NCBI GenBank assembly: GCA_016193045.1
Contig: JACPSW010000033.1
Coordinates: 43,020-107,019 of the forward strand
Source of the DNA: Candidatus Rokuibacteriota bacterium
Lineage (GTDB): Bacteria; Methylomirabilota; Methylomirabilia; Rokubacteriales; CSP1-6
Direction: 5' to 3'
DNA: 64,000 nucleotides
Shown: positions 45,497 through 53,581 of the stretch, piece by piece
How the letters are laid out: each line of letters begins with the position of its first letter
Numbering within the stretch: the stretch's first letter is position 1
Notes under the pieces: model-generated
The model's database searches: none
Seen by the model: only the letters and a program-made list of their open reading frames with translations
What the model was told of the DNA's origin: nothing
Translations under genes and position numbers: made by a program

Positions 45497-45961
45497 TCAG
45501 AAGGGCGGGCGGAGGTCCAGATATCCCCGGGGGAGGCCGACCAGGAACCACCGCTCGATCACGAAGTAGACGGCCACCGGGAACAGCAAGCTCACGCCCA
45601 CCACCAGGGGCCAGCGGTGCCGTCCGAGCCAGCGCATGGACACTCCCAGGTAGAGCGCGCCGGCCAGATAGAATCCGACCACCTGCATGGCGAGGATCAT
45701 CCCCGCGATGGGCACGGCCAGCTTGAGCAGCGACGGCAGCGCTCCGCGCGGGAAGAACGGCCGCTCGGTCGGCGGGCTGCGCAGGGCACGGACCAGAACC
45801 GCCGCCGCCGACAGGGCCAGTCCCGTGGAAAGCCAGAAGGGGAAGAAGCCGGCTCCCGGGCCGCTGGCCTCCCAGCCGATGTTGAGGCGCATCGCCTCGC
45901 GCAGCATCAGCCCCGTCCAGATCAGGATCGCCAGGACGCAGGCGACCTCGGCGCGCTTCAT
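45497..45961 (-). CDS. tctB: Tripartite tricarboxylate transporter TctB-family subunit
   Basis: 154 residues with four predicted helices; the segment GPGAGFFPFWLSTGL after the first helix is the TctB family motif. It is the small permease partner of TctA. It is separated from tctC by a stable hairpin. Confidence 0.88.
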   Translation of the reverse strand: MKRAEVACVLAILIWTGLMLREAMRLNIGWEASGPGAGFFPFWLSTGLALSAAAVLVRALRSPPTERPFFPRGALPSLLKLAVPIAGMILAMQVVGFYLAGALYLGVSMRWLGRHRWPLVVGVSLLFPVAVYFVIERWFLVGLPRGYLDLRPPF

Positions 45962-45986
45962 CGCCTCCCGGTCACGACAGACGAAG

Positions 45987-46010
45987 CGGGCTGCCCTCGG
46001 GGGCAGCCCG
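45987..46010 (-). other. Hairpin between tctC and tctB (attenuator/stability element)
   Basis: A perfect 10-bp stem CGGGCTGCCC/GGGCAGCCCG with a TCGG loop. On the minus strand it is followed by only scattered T. Such hairpins often let the binding-protein message outlast the permease message. Confidence 0.55.
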
Positions 46011-46035
46011 CCGTTCTCGCCGGGCGGGGCGACCT

Positions 46036-47079
46036 CTACCGCGGTCGCAGGTCATCGCGAAGCTTCCACCCGATGACGTCCCGCATCACCTTGACGTGGT
46101 TGTTCTCGAAGCGGACGAGGAACTTCCTGTACTCCTCGCTGCGCATGAAGACCGGCTGCATCGCCCCCTTCTTCATGAACTCCTGCCACTCCGGCGTCTC
46201 CCAGACCTTCCGGAACATGTCCTCGTACCACGTCACCGCGTCCTTCGGCATGTCCGGGGCACCGATGACGCCGCGCATCTGGTGCAGGCCGGTCTCCAGA
46301 TCGAGCAGGGCCGCCCACTGGGAGTTGATTCCCTTCTCCCAGTGTGTCGTGGCCTCCGGGAACTCCTTGGGGCGCTCCTTCTGGAAGCTCAGAATCGGGA
46401 TCAGGCGCTGGGGGTAGTGGGGCAGCATCTCGGAGGGCTGGTTGACGTTGAAGTCGGCGTGCTTGCCGGCCACCGCCTTCGCGACGTCCCCTCCGCCCTT
46501 GTGCGGCACGTAGCGGAAGGGCTGGCACTTGAAGGCGTTCTGCATCGCGAAGATCTGGATCTCGTCCTCCTGCTTGGAGCCGGTTCCCGCTGCCGTCAGG
46601 CTCTGCTGGCGGCAGGCCGCCAGGAACTGCTCGACGGACTTGAACTGCTCCGGGTTCACGACGAGGAGGAACGGGTCCATCATCATTTTGACGATCGGGG
46701 TCAGGTCCTCCGAGAGGTACATGACCGGGATCTTCTGGAGGAGCGGGGTCGTGATGACGCTGTTGAGGGTGGGCGAGATGAAGTGCGGGTCCCCCTTCTT
46801 ACTGTGCAGGTGGGCCAGCGCCACGGCACCCGCGCCCCCCGGCATGTTGACCGGCACGACCGGCACCGGCGACAGCTTGTACTTGTCGATGATCCCGATC
46901 CAGAATCGCGCGTACACATCCGACCCACCGCCGGGGGAGGTCTGGATCACGAACTCCACCGGCTTCGAGGGCTGCCACGCGGCTTCCGCGGGGCGCTCCG
47001 CGAGGACCGACGCGCCGGCAAGGGCGAGGACGACCGCCGTGAGGATCACCCAGAGAAGGAGAGGGCCTCTCGATCGCAT
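46036..47079 (-). CDS. tctC: Tripartite tricarboxylate transporter substrate-binding protein (TctC/Bug)
   Basis: 347 residues. A Sec signal peptide (LLLWVILTAVVLALAGA, then AEAAW) precedes the Bug fold (KPVEFVIQTSPGGGSDVYARFW; VVPVNMPGGAGAVALAHL). Bug proteins clamp the carboxylate through two backbone-rich loops. The ligand cannot be read from sequence; next to the oxalate-oxidoreductase-like genes, oxalate or a related dicarboxylate is plausible. Confidence 0.9.
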   Translation of the reverse strand: MRSRGPLLLWVILTAVVLALAGASVLAERPAEAAWQPSKPVEFVIQTSPGGGSDVYARFWIGIIDKYKLSPVPVVPVNMPGGAGAVALAHLHSKKGDPHFISPTLNSVITTPLLQKIPVMYLSEDLTPIVKMMMDPFLLVVNPEQFKSVEQFLAACRQQSLTAAGTGSKQEDEIQIFAMQNAFKCQPFRYVPHKGGGDVAKAVAGKHADFNVNQPSEMLPHYPQRLIPILSFQKERPKEFPEATTHWEKGINSQWAALLDLETGLHQMRGVIGAPDMPKDAVTWYEDMFRKVWETPEWQEFMKKGAMQPVFMRSEEYRKFLVRFENNHVKVMRDVIGWKLRDDLRPR

Positions 47080-47145
47080 ATGCAGGGTCCTCCTGTTCGG
47101 GAGTCGTGGGTCAACGAACGGGCCGCATCATACCACGGGCGATGG

Positions 47146-48168
47146 TCAGCCGGCTACCGCCCTGGCGCCGTCCTTCTTGAAGCAGGCCACCCCCGGGAGC
47201 TCCCACTTGGTCCACATCTCGTCCACTTTGCCCTGGAAGTACTCGAGGTCCTCCTCGATGAAGTGGGCGAAGCGCCCCTGCTTCAGGAGGTACTCCCGGA
47301 CCGGCTTCCGAGGCCGCCCGTCCACGATGGCCTTCGTCTTCCCGTAGTACTTGACCACGCCCTCCTCGACCTCGTACAGGGGGAAGATCCCGCACTCGAT
47401 GGCCAGCTCGCCCAGCTCGTGGGAGAGCATCGGGTCGTAGTCCCAGCCCTTGGGGCACGGATCGAGCGAGTGGATGAACGTGGGGCCCCCGATCGACAGG
47501 GCCTTGCGCACCTTGTTCATCATCTCCACGGCATACGAGGCGCAGACCGTTGCCACGTAGCGGCACTCGGGGTGGCCCGCCGCCAGCATCCCGGCGGTGT
47601 TCTTCTTCCAGCGCGTGTGCATGATCCGCCGCGCCTTGCCCGGAGGGCTGAAGGTCGTGTGGGCCCCGTACGGGGTCGAGCCGGAGAGCTGGATGTCGGT
47701 GTTCGCGTAGGATTCATTGTCGTAGAGGAGGATCAGGCTGTTGTACTCCTTGTGCGTCAGGGTCGCCGAGATGGCGCCGAGCCCCATGTCGGCCCCGCCG
47801 CCGTCGCCGCAGAAGGCGATGACGTTGATCGGCTCGGCCTTCATCTTCCCCTTCTTCATCAGCGCCTTCAGGCCGGCGGCTGTCCCCAGGGCGGCCGAGC
47901 CCGAGGAGCCCAGCTGAGTATGCATCCAGGGCACCACCCATGGCGTGCTGTAGTAGGTGGTGTTGGCCACGTACATGCAGCCGGTCGAACCGAGGACGAT
48001 CGTCCGGGGCCCGGCAGCTTTGACCATGAGCTTCATGACCAATGCCGACTCGCACCCCTGGCAGGTCCGATGGCCCGAGGAGAAGTACTCTTCGATCGTG
48101 ACCTTCTTGACGCCCTTGAAGGGCTCGAGCACCTGGGTTGCGTTGCTGAAGGTGGCTATTTCGGCCAT
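47146..48168 (-). CDS. 2-oxoacid:ferredoxin oxidoreductase-type beta subunit (oxalate oxidoreductase candidate)
   Basis: 340 residues. TPP-binding subunit with GDGGGADMGLGAIS...DNESYANTDIQLSG. Four cysteines for the proximal [4Fe-4S] cluster are C36 and C39 (TCQGC), C64 (STGCMYV) and C238 (DPCPKGW). It works with the alpha subunit encoded 12 bases upstream and the fused gamma-delta subunit. The protein class is certain; the substrate is inferred from the alpha subunit. Confidence 0.88.
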   Translation of the reverse strand: MAEIATFSNATQVLEPFKGVKKVTIEEYFSSGHRTCQGCESALVMKLMVKAAGPRTIVLGSTGCMYVANTTYYSTPWVVPWMHTQLGSSGSAALGTAAGLKALMKKGKMKAEPINVIAFCGDGGGADMGLGAISATLTHKEYNSLILLYDNESYANTDIQLSGSTPYGAHTTFSPPGKARRIMHTRWKKNTAGMLAAGHPECRYVATVCASYAVEMMNKVRKALSIGGPTFIHSLDPCPKGWDYDPMLSHELGELAIECGIFPLYEVEEGVVKYYGKTKAIVDGRPRKPVREYLLKQGRFAHFIEEDLEYFQGKVDEMWTKWELPGVACFKKDGARAVAG

Positions 48169-48180
48169 GGGATGGTCTCC

Positions 48181-49410
48181 TTACTCGCGCACGCCAAGCC
48201 AGTAGGTGGCTCGCTCCGTTTTGCCGGCCTTGGCTGCACTATAGCAGATTTCGGCGGTCTTGTAGACGTCCTCCAGCGTGACCTCCCGACCGCCCAGCCC
48301 GCAGATGAAGCCGATGAGGGGCGGCCGGTGCTCGGCGTTATACAGCGCTGCCCTCACCTCGGTGGCGACAACCCCCGAGCCGAACGGCGAGCCGAAGGAG
48401 TAGTCGCGATCGATGACCCCAATGGCTCTGGCCTTGCGGAGGGCGCGGGCGAGCTGCTCGTAGGGGAAGGGCCGGAACCAGCGAAGTCGGATCAGCCCCA
48501 CTTTCTTTCCGTCTTCGCGCATCTTCCGGATCGCCACCTTGACCGGGAGCGAGAGCGTTCCCATCCCCATCAGGATAATCTCGGCGTCCTCCGTCATGTA
48601 CTCCTCGAACCACGGGTTCTCGGGTCCCCGCCCGAACACTCGACGAAAGTCAGCGTACGCCTCCTCGATCACCGTATAGGCCCGCTCTGTCGCCGCGTTG
48701 TTCTGACGACGGATCTCGATGACCCAGTCCTCGTTGACCTGAGGGGCGACGGTGATGGGGTTATCGGGGTGTAGCTGGAGGTCGCCGCGGTGATACGGCG
48801 GGAGGAACTTGTCGACAAGAGATTTGGAGGGCACCTTGGTGATCGCCTGGGAGTGGGTCAGGAAGGCGCCGTCGGCGGAGATGGCGATGGGAAGGAAGAT
48901 CCGACGGTCTTCGGCCACCCGGTAGGCGATCAGCGTCGTGTCCAGCGCCTCCTGGGAGCTGTCGATCCAGCAGAGCAGCCAGCCCAGGTCCCGGACGAAC
49001 AGGGCGTCGTTATGCTCCACGCCGAAGGCGCCCGGGTCGTCGAGGGCACGGTTGCCGACCATGGCGACCATCGGCACCCTGAGCGCCGGCGTGACGACGA
49101 GGCACTCCATCGCGTACGCCCAGCCGACACCCGAGGAGCCGCAGAAGACCCGGGCCCCCACAGTCGAGGCGTGCTTGACGATCTCGAACTGGCTGTGCTC
49201 CCCCTCGGCCACGATGTACTCGGCCACGAGCTTTCCACCGGAGATCTTCTTGGCGATTGCCTGCATGACCGTATCGTAGGGTCGGATCGGGTACGCGGTG
49301 ACGACGTCGATGTCGGCGAGCGTGAGGGCCTCGGCGATGGCCTCGCTCCCGGAGATCAGCATCTCCTGTTCTTGAATGGCGGCCGGAGCCGCTTGGGTTG
49401 CCACTGTCAT
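48181..49410 (-). CDS. 2-oxoacid:ferredoxin oxidoreductase-type alpha subunit with oxalate-specific residues
   Basis: 409 residues. In pyruvate oxidoreductases the substrate motif is YPITP; here it is YPIRP with R43 in place of Thr. Further on NRALDDPGAF places R121, D124 and F129. In the Moorella oxalate oxidoreductase structure, as I recall it, R31, R109, D112 and F117 set oxalate binding and the switch loop; all four align with one constant offset of 12. The pattern strongly suggests oxalate, cleaved to two CO2 with two electrons. The ATG at 49410 follows AAGGAGAT; an upstream in-frame start has no RBS. Confidence 0.85.
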   Translation of the reverse strand: MTVATQAAPAAIQEQEMLISGSEAIAEALTLADIDVVTAYPIRPYDTVMQAIAKKISGGKLVAEYIVAEGEHSQFEIVKHASTVGARVFCGSSGVGWAYAMECLVVTPALRVPMVAMVGNRALDDPGAFGVEHNDALFVRDLGWLLCWIDSSQEALDTTLIAYRVAEDRRIFLPIAISADGAFLTHSQAITKVPSKSLVDKFLPPYHRGDLQLHPDNPITVAPQVNEDWVIEIRRQNNAATERAYTVIEEAYADFRRVFGRGPENPWFEEYMTEDAEIILMGMGTLSLPVKVAIRKMREDGKKVGLIRLRWFRPFPYEQLARALRKARAIGVIDRDYSFGSPFGSGVVATEVRAALYNAEHRPPLIGFICGLGGREVTLEDVYKTAEICYSAAKAGKTERATYWLGVRE

Positions 49411-49478
49411 GAATCGATCTCCTTTCTCTCCGCTCACGGGATAGACAGCCGGCCATCACTTCCACCGGCGTCATCCCC

Positions 49479-50756
49479 CTAACCGCCGGGAGCTTCGGCG
49501 ACTCCTGTGACGATCGATGACGATTTGTCTTCGTGGACGTTCGGCTTCAATCCCTTCTGGTCCGCGTTCTCTCCCGGGATGCCGCTAGCCAGCGCTGCAC
49601 CACCCAGTTCCAGCTCGCCCGCTTTCAGCTCCTCCTCATACTGGCCCCGGTAGCGGAAGCCGTGGGAGCGACCGACGTGGACCTTGTCTGTAATCTTGGC
49701 CCCGAGCCACGCCTTGTAGGCACCCTTGTCCTTCCGCCACATCTCCCACTGGCTGGCGTTGTCGTCGAAGGCGGCCTCGTTCACCATCGTGATGCAGTTC
49801 TCCACTGGGCAGACGGCCTCGCAGATGCCGCAGCCGCAGCAGGCCTCCATGTTGGCGTCGTAGAGGCCCTCCGGGGTGACGTCGAAGCAGGAGTCCGGGC
49901 ACTGGAGCCAGCAGAGCGTGCACTTCACGCACGTGTCGAAGTCGATGACCGGCCGCATGGTGCGGGTGGAGAACTTCTTGAAGACCGCGCTTCGCTCCGG
50001 CCGATAGCCCTCCCCCCCCTCGATGGGCTTCCCGATAGGAAGGGAAGGAATCGTCACGCCCTCGCGCATCTCCCACCACTTGGGCATCTGGAACGAGTAG
50101 GGGGTCTCAGGGTTCCCGTCAGTAATTTTCACCGGCCGTCCCTGGATCCGCTCGTAGGCCTTGCGGGCGGATTCGACTTTAAGGTCGGATCCCCACTCGG
50201 CCTCCCTGATCGCCTCCGCGACCGCCTCGATGCTGAGGATCTTGGGCGCGATCTTGGCCAGGGCACCGAGGACCCGCACCTCGGTGTGATCCTCCTTATA
50301 GACCCAGAGCCCCGCAAGAGAGGCCTTCCCGGGCAGGATCCACAACGAGTACGGCGCGTCCTTCTTGTGGGCGTCCTTCAGGAGCTCCTCGGCGGACTGG
50401 GTGGAGCTGACGAGGAGATGGCCGTTGGGGAGCAGGAGCCGGTTGATCGGCTGGAGCCCGTACCAGGCCCAGGATTCGACGCCCTTGCACAGGGTGTCGT
50501 CCACGCAGATGGTGACGTGAAGCTCCTTGGGCTCGTAGCGGGCCATGTGCTGCTCCAGTTCCTCTTGGGTGTCCGCCACGATCGCGAAGTCCTTGGCCGG
50601 GATTCCGTTCCGCTGCGGGCTGTCGCCGTAGCGGCCGAAGGCGATCCCCCACTTGCCGGCCTTGCGCGCCGAGAGGACGATGCCTCGGGTGATTCGGGAG
50701 GCCAGGTTCTTCTGGAAGATGCCGCGATAAACCACTTCACAGATCAGGTGGGCCAT
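49479..50756 (-). CDS. Fused gamma-delta subunit of the oxalate/2-oxoacid oxidoreductase
   Basis: 425 residues. Residues 1-200 are the gamma domain (HLICEVVYRGIFQKNLASRI). Residues about 270-325 are a two-cluster ferredoxin domain (CVKCTLCWLQCPDSC and CGCGICEAVCPVENC), i.e. PorG and PorD joined. Gamma-delta fusion is also the arrangement of oxalate oxidoreductase. It is the first gene of the operon, has GGAGGT upstream of the ATG, and has the operon promoter and operator 26-76 bases away. The linker between the domains and about 100 C-terminal residues are not recognised. Confidence 0.85.
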   Translation of the reverse strand: MAHLICEVVYRGIFQKNLASRITRGIVLSARKAGKWGIAFGRYGDSPQRNGIPAKDFAIVADTQEELEQHMARYEPKELHVTICVDDTLCKGVESWAWYGLQPINRLLLPNGHLLVSSTQSAEELLKDAHKKDAPYSLWILPGKASLAGLWVYKEDHTEVRVLGALAKIAPKILSIEAVAEAIREAEWGSDLKVESARKAYERIQGRPVKITDGNPETPYSFQMPKWWEMREGVTIPSLPIGKPIEGGEGYRPERSAVFKKFSTRTMRPVIDFDTCVKCTLCWLQCPDSCFDVTPEGLYDANMEACCGCGICEAVCPVENCITMVNEAAFDDNASQWEMWRKDKGAYKAWLGAKITDKVHVGRSHGFRYRGQYEEELKAGELELGGAALASGIPGENADQKGLKPNVHEDKSSSIVTGVAEAPGG

Positions 50757-50781
50757 GCCTACCTCCGCTGCGGAGAGTCAA

Positions 50782-50801
50782 TTGGTCGGATGGTCTGACC
50801 A
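50782..50801 (-). promoter_or_regulatory. FadR/GntR-type operator
   Basis: TGGTCTGACCA (50791-50801) is a perfect 11-base palindrome of the TGGTnnnACCA type bound by FadR-subfamily GntR proteins. A second half-site, TTGGTCGG, abuts it at 50782. It starts at or just before the transcription start, directly after the -10, which suits repression by the GntR protein encoded in the same operon. Confidence 0.6.
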
Positions 50802-50802
50802 G

Positions 50803-50832
50803 ATACTACGCAGGCACGGCTTGCCCTGTCAA
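50803..50832 (-). promoter_or_regulatory. Promoter of the 50.8-41.3 kb operon
   Basis: On the minus strand TTGACA (50832-50827), 18 bases, TAGTAT (50808-50803). The leader to the ATG at 50756 is about 40 bases. Confidence 0.65.
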
Positions 50833-50863
50833 GGGCAATGTTTTTCCCTGTGAAACCCGCGCA

Positions 50864-51955
50864 TTAGAGTGAAAGACCGGCCCGGGCTCGACCGTGAGCG
50901 GGCTGGTCGCCTCGCATGGTGTCGGGGTTCGCGCCGCGCAGGAGCGCCATGTGGTAGGTGAAGAGCTGGAGGGGAACGACGGCCAGGATCGGGCTCAGCA
51001 GCTCCGGCACAGCAGGCAGGGACACGGTGTACGCGCAGAGCGCTGAGAGCTCCCGGTCCCCTTCTCCGACGAGGCCGACGATCGGCGCGCCGATCTCCCT
51101 CGCCGCCTTCCCGAGCGCCAGGCAGCGCTCGTACGATGGACCGGGCGGCGCGATCAGGACGACCACGTCGCTCGCCTCGAGCGCGGCCCACGGGCCGTGA
51201 AGCACCTGCTCGCAGTTCATCCCCACGGTGGTGGCGTAGTTGGCCTCGTTCATCTTGAGGGCCGCCTCGTAGGCGGTCGGGGTGTTGGGCCCTCCGCCCA
51301 CGAAGTAGTAGCGCCGCCGATCGGCGAAGCGCGCGGCCAGCTCCTCCCAGGACTCCTGCCCGAGCAGGAGCGCCATCTGATCCGGCAGGGCCTCGAGGGC
51401 GCGGGCCGTCTCCCCGTCTCCCCCAATCTCGGCCGCCAGCGCCGCGAGGAGCGACAGCGCCGTCGTGTAGCTGATCGTGTGGGCCGCCGAATTTTCCTGC
51501 TCGACCGTCACCAGGGAGTAATCCGCGATCCCCAGCCCCTCGCCGCTCCCCCGTCCCGTGATGGCGATCGCGATGCCCCCTCCGGCCTTCGCCTTCTGCA
51601 AGGCTTCGAGCGAGAAGCGCTTGGTGCCGCGGTGGCTGACGACGATCACGCCGCTCCGGGGGTCGGGGTCGGGCCAGTAGTTCTTGAACTCGAAGGAATG
51701 GAAGGCCCTGACGCGGTGCCCGAGCCCTCCGATCCGGGAGAGGAGCAGCTCGCCAACCAGGCAGGCGTGCCACGACGTGCCGATGCCGGAAAGGAAGACC
51801 CGGTCCACAGCCTTGAGATGCTCGGCCGCGACCCTGAGCGTCTCGGCGTTCGCGCGCAGCACCAGGCGAATCGCGCCCGGCTGGGCGTAGATGGATTCGT
51901 ACATGTAGTACGGGTGCCCGGGACGAGGCGGGGGCGGCGTCCAGGCCATAATCAT
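50864..51955 (-). CDS. SIS-domain sugar isomerase (GlmS/AgaS-like)
   Basis: 363 residues with two SIS domains. It begins with a GlmS-isomerase-like MYESIYAQPGAIRLVLRAN, then SGIGTSWHACLVGELL (phosphosugar loop) and VVSHRGTKRFS. It lacks the glutaminase domain of GlmS, so it is an amino-sugar-phosphate isomerase or deaminase, or a related enzyme. ATG codons at 51955 and 51949 are both possible and neither has a clear RBS. Instead the stem-loop element E3 lies directly upstream. Confidence 0.8.
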   Translation of the reverse strand: MIMAWTPPPPRPGHPYYMYESIYAQPGAIRLVLRANAETLRVAAEHLKAVDRVFLSGIGTSWHACLVGELLLSRIGGLGHRVRAFHSFEFKNYWPDPDPRSGVIVVSHRGTKRFSLEALQKAKAGGGIAIAITGRGSGEGLGIADYSLVTVEQENSAAHTISYTTALSLLAALAAEIGGDGETARALEALPDQMALLLGQESWEELAARFADRRRYYFVGGGPNTPTAYEAALKMNEANYATTVGMNCEQVLHGPWAALEASDVVVLIAPPGPSYERCLALGKAAREIGAPIVGLVGEGDRELSALCAYTVSLPAVPELLSPILAVVPLQLFTYHMALLRGANPDTMRGDQPAHGRARAGLSL

Positions 51956-51961
51956 CTATCA

Positions 51962-51999
51962 GGGGGCGGGCACCCGGTGCGTAGCACACGCCCGCCCCC
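51962..51999 (-). repeat. Stem-loop family member E3 (directly upstream of the SIS gene)
   Basis: The arms GGGGGCGGGC (51962-51971) and GCCCGCCCCC (51990-51999) are perfectly complementary around an 18-base loop beginning ACCCGG as in E1 and E2. Within the loop the minus strand can form a small GTGC-TAC-GCAC hairpin where E1 and E2 can form GGC-GACA-GCC. It ends 6 bases before the SIS start codon. Confidence 0.6.
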
Positions 52000-52048
52000 C
52001 GCCGGAATCCTGGAGCGTGTCAGGTCCATCGCCCGATCGGAGTCGCGG

Positions 52049-52630
52049 TCATTGCGCTGCATAGCGTACCATTTCGGCGAAGTGGTGGTGGATGGTGGGG
52101 TCGGCGGCGAGCTCCGGGTGAAAGGTAGCGACCAGCACGGTTCCCTCCCGGGCCATCACGCACTCACCGCCGTGGGACGCGAGAGGAACGACGCGTGGGC
52201 CCAGCCGGCGAATCCGCGGGGCGCGGATGAACACCATGGTGAGGGAGCGCGGCTGCCCCTCCAAAGTCGTCTCTCCTTCGGCCTCGAAGGACTCCTTCTG
52301 GCGGCCGTAAGCGTTTCGCTCGACCGTCACGTCGATGAGCCCCAGGGAGCGCTGCTTCGGGTTGAGTACCTCCCGCGCCAGGACGATGAGACCAGCGCAC
52401 GTCCCGAAGATCGGCCTCCCGTTGGCGTGGAATTTCTCCAGGCCGGGGACGAATCGCCCCCCGTCCATGAGCTTCAGCAGCGTGGTGCTCTCGCCGCCCG
52501 GGATGATCAGCCCGTCCACCGCGGCGAGTTCCTCGGGCTTTCTCACCTCGGCCGACTCGACCCCCACGCGGCCCAGCGCCTTCCGGTGGAGGGCGAAGTC
52601 GCCCTGGAGCGCCAGAACCCCGATCTTCAC
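52049..52630 (-). CDS. pdxT: Pyridoxal 5'-phosphate synthase glutaminase subunit PdxT
   Basis: 193 residues. Supplies ammonia to PdxS. The class I glutaminase triad is visible: Cys in FGTCAGLIVLA and His/Glu in FHPEL. The oxyanion strand is PGGEST. I chose the GTG at 52630, preceded by GGGAGA, which gives the canonical start (M)KIGVLALQGDF; an ATG 15 bases upstream is possible. Confidence 0.94.
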   Translation of the reverse strand: MKIGVLALQGDFALHRKALGRVGVESAEVRKPEELAAVDGLIIPGGESTTLLKLMDGGRFVPGLEKFHANGRPIFGTCAGLIVLAREVLNPKQRSLGLIDVTVERNAYGRQKESFEAEGETTLEGQPRSLTMVFIRAPRIRRLGPRVVPLASHGGECVMAREGTVLVATFHPELAADPTIHHHFAEMVRYAAQ

Positions 52631-52652
52631 CGTCTCTCCCGTCATCGTTCGA

Positions 52653-52677
52653 GCGCGGGCAATGCCACGACCCGCGC
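52653..52677 (-). other. Hairpin between pdxS and pdxT
   Basis: GCGCGGG/CCCGCGC, 7 bp, with an 11-base loop. Preceded by TTCGAGC as in the hairpin at 7002. It may regulate the PdxS:PdxT ratio or be a diverged member of the stem-loop repeats. Confidence 0.4.
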
Positions 52678-52683
52678 CACCTT

Positions 52684-53565
52684 CTACCAGCCCCGCGTCT
52701 GGAGCAGGTCCTTCTCGGCCAGCTTTGACGTCTCGATGCCGGGCATCGCCTCTCCCAGCTCTTCGGAGGCCTTCGCCAGCACCTCGGGATCCTTGTAGTG
52801 CGTCGTCGCCTGGACGATGGCCCGGGCGCGGCTGGCCGGATCCGACGACTTGAAGATCCCCGAGCCCACGAAGACCGCCTCGGCCCCGAGCTGCATCATC
52901 AGCGCGGCGTCCGCCGGGGTGGCGATCCCGCCGGCGGCGAAGTTCGGGACGGGAAGCCGGCCGTTTTGCGCCACCCACCGGACGAGATCGTACGGAGCCC
53001 CGAGCTCCTTGGCCTCGGTCATCAGCTCCTCCGGCCCGAGCGTGGTCAGGCGCTTGAGGTGGCCCGCCACCTTGCGCATGTGGCGCACCGCCTCCACGAT
53101 GTTCCCGGAGCCCGCCTCCCCCTTGGTGCGGATCATGGCCGCTCCTTCACCGATCCGCCGGAGGGCCTCGCCGAGGTCGCGCGCGCCGCAGACGAACGGG
53201 ACCGTGAAGGCGAACTTGTCGACGTGAAACCGCTCGTCGGCCGGGGTGAGCACCTCGGACTCGTCGACGTAGTCCACCCCGAGGGCCTGGAGGATCTGGG
53301 CCTCCACGAAGTGACCGATCCGGCACTTGGCCATGACCGGGATCGTCACCGTGGCCATGATCTCCTTGATCTTTTTCACCGAGGCCATGCGCGCAACCCC
53401 GCCCTGGGCGCGGATGTCCGCGGGCACCCGTTCCAGCGCCATCACGGCGACCGCTCCCGCGTCCTCGGCGATCTTCGCCTGCTCGGCCGTGGTGACGTCC
53501 ATGATGACGCCGCCCTTCAGCATCTCCGCCAGCCCAACCTTCAGTCGAAGCGTCCCGGTGTCCAT
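52684..53565 (-). CDS. pdxS: Pyridoxal 5'-phosphate synthase subunit PdxS
   Basis: 293 residues, the very conserved lyase subunit. Asp in GGVIMDVTT, the first Schiff-base Lys in [10 protein letters not shown] and the second in [12 protein letters not shown] are all present. It makes PLP from ribose 5-phosphate, glyceraldehyde 3-phosphate and ammonia. It follows the PLP-dependent trans-sulfuration gene by 16 bases. Confidence 0.97.
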   Translation of the reverse strand: MDTGTLRLKVGLAEMLKGGVIMDVTTAEQAKIAEDAGAVAVMALERVPADIRAQGGVARMASVKKIKEIMATVTIPVMAKCRIGHFVEAQILQALGVDYVDESEVLTPADERFHVDKFAFTVPFVCGARDLGEALRRIGEGAAMIRTKGEAGSGNIVEAVRHMRKVAGHLKRLTTLGPEELMTEAKELGAPYDLVRWVAQNGRLPVPNFAAGGIATPADAALMMQLGAEAVFVGSGIFKSSDPASRARAIVQATTHYKDPEVLAKASEELGEAMPGIETSKLAEKDLLQTRGW

Positions 53566-53581
53566 AATCTTCCCCCTCGTG

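Noticed and set aside
47146-50756. Calling the operon porABGD (pyruvate:ferredoxin oxidoreductase)
   Set aside because: YPIRP and the RALDDPGAF loop do not match pyruvate enzymes; the oxalate assignment is better but unproven, so no gene symbols were given.
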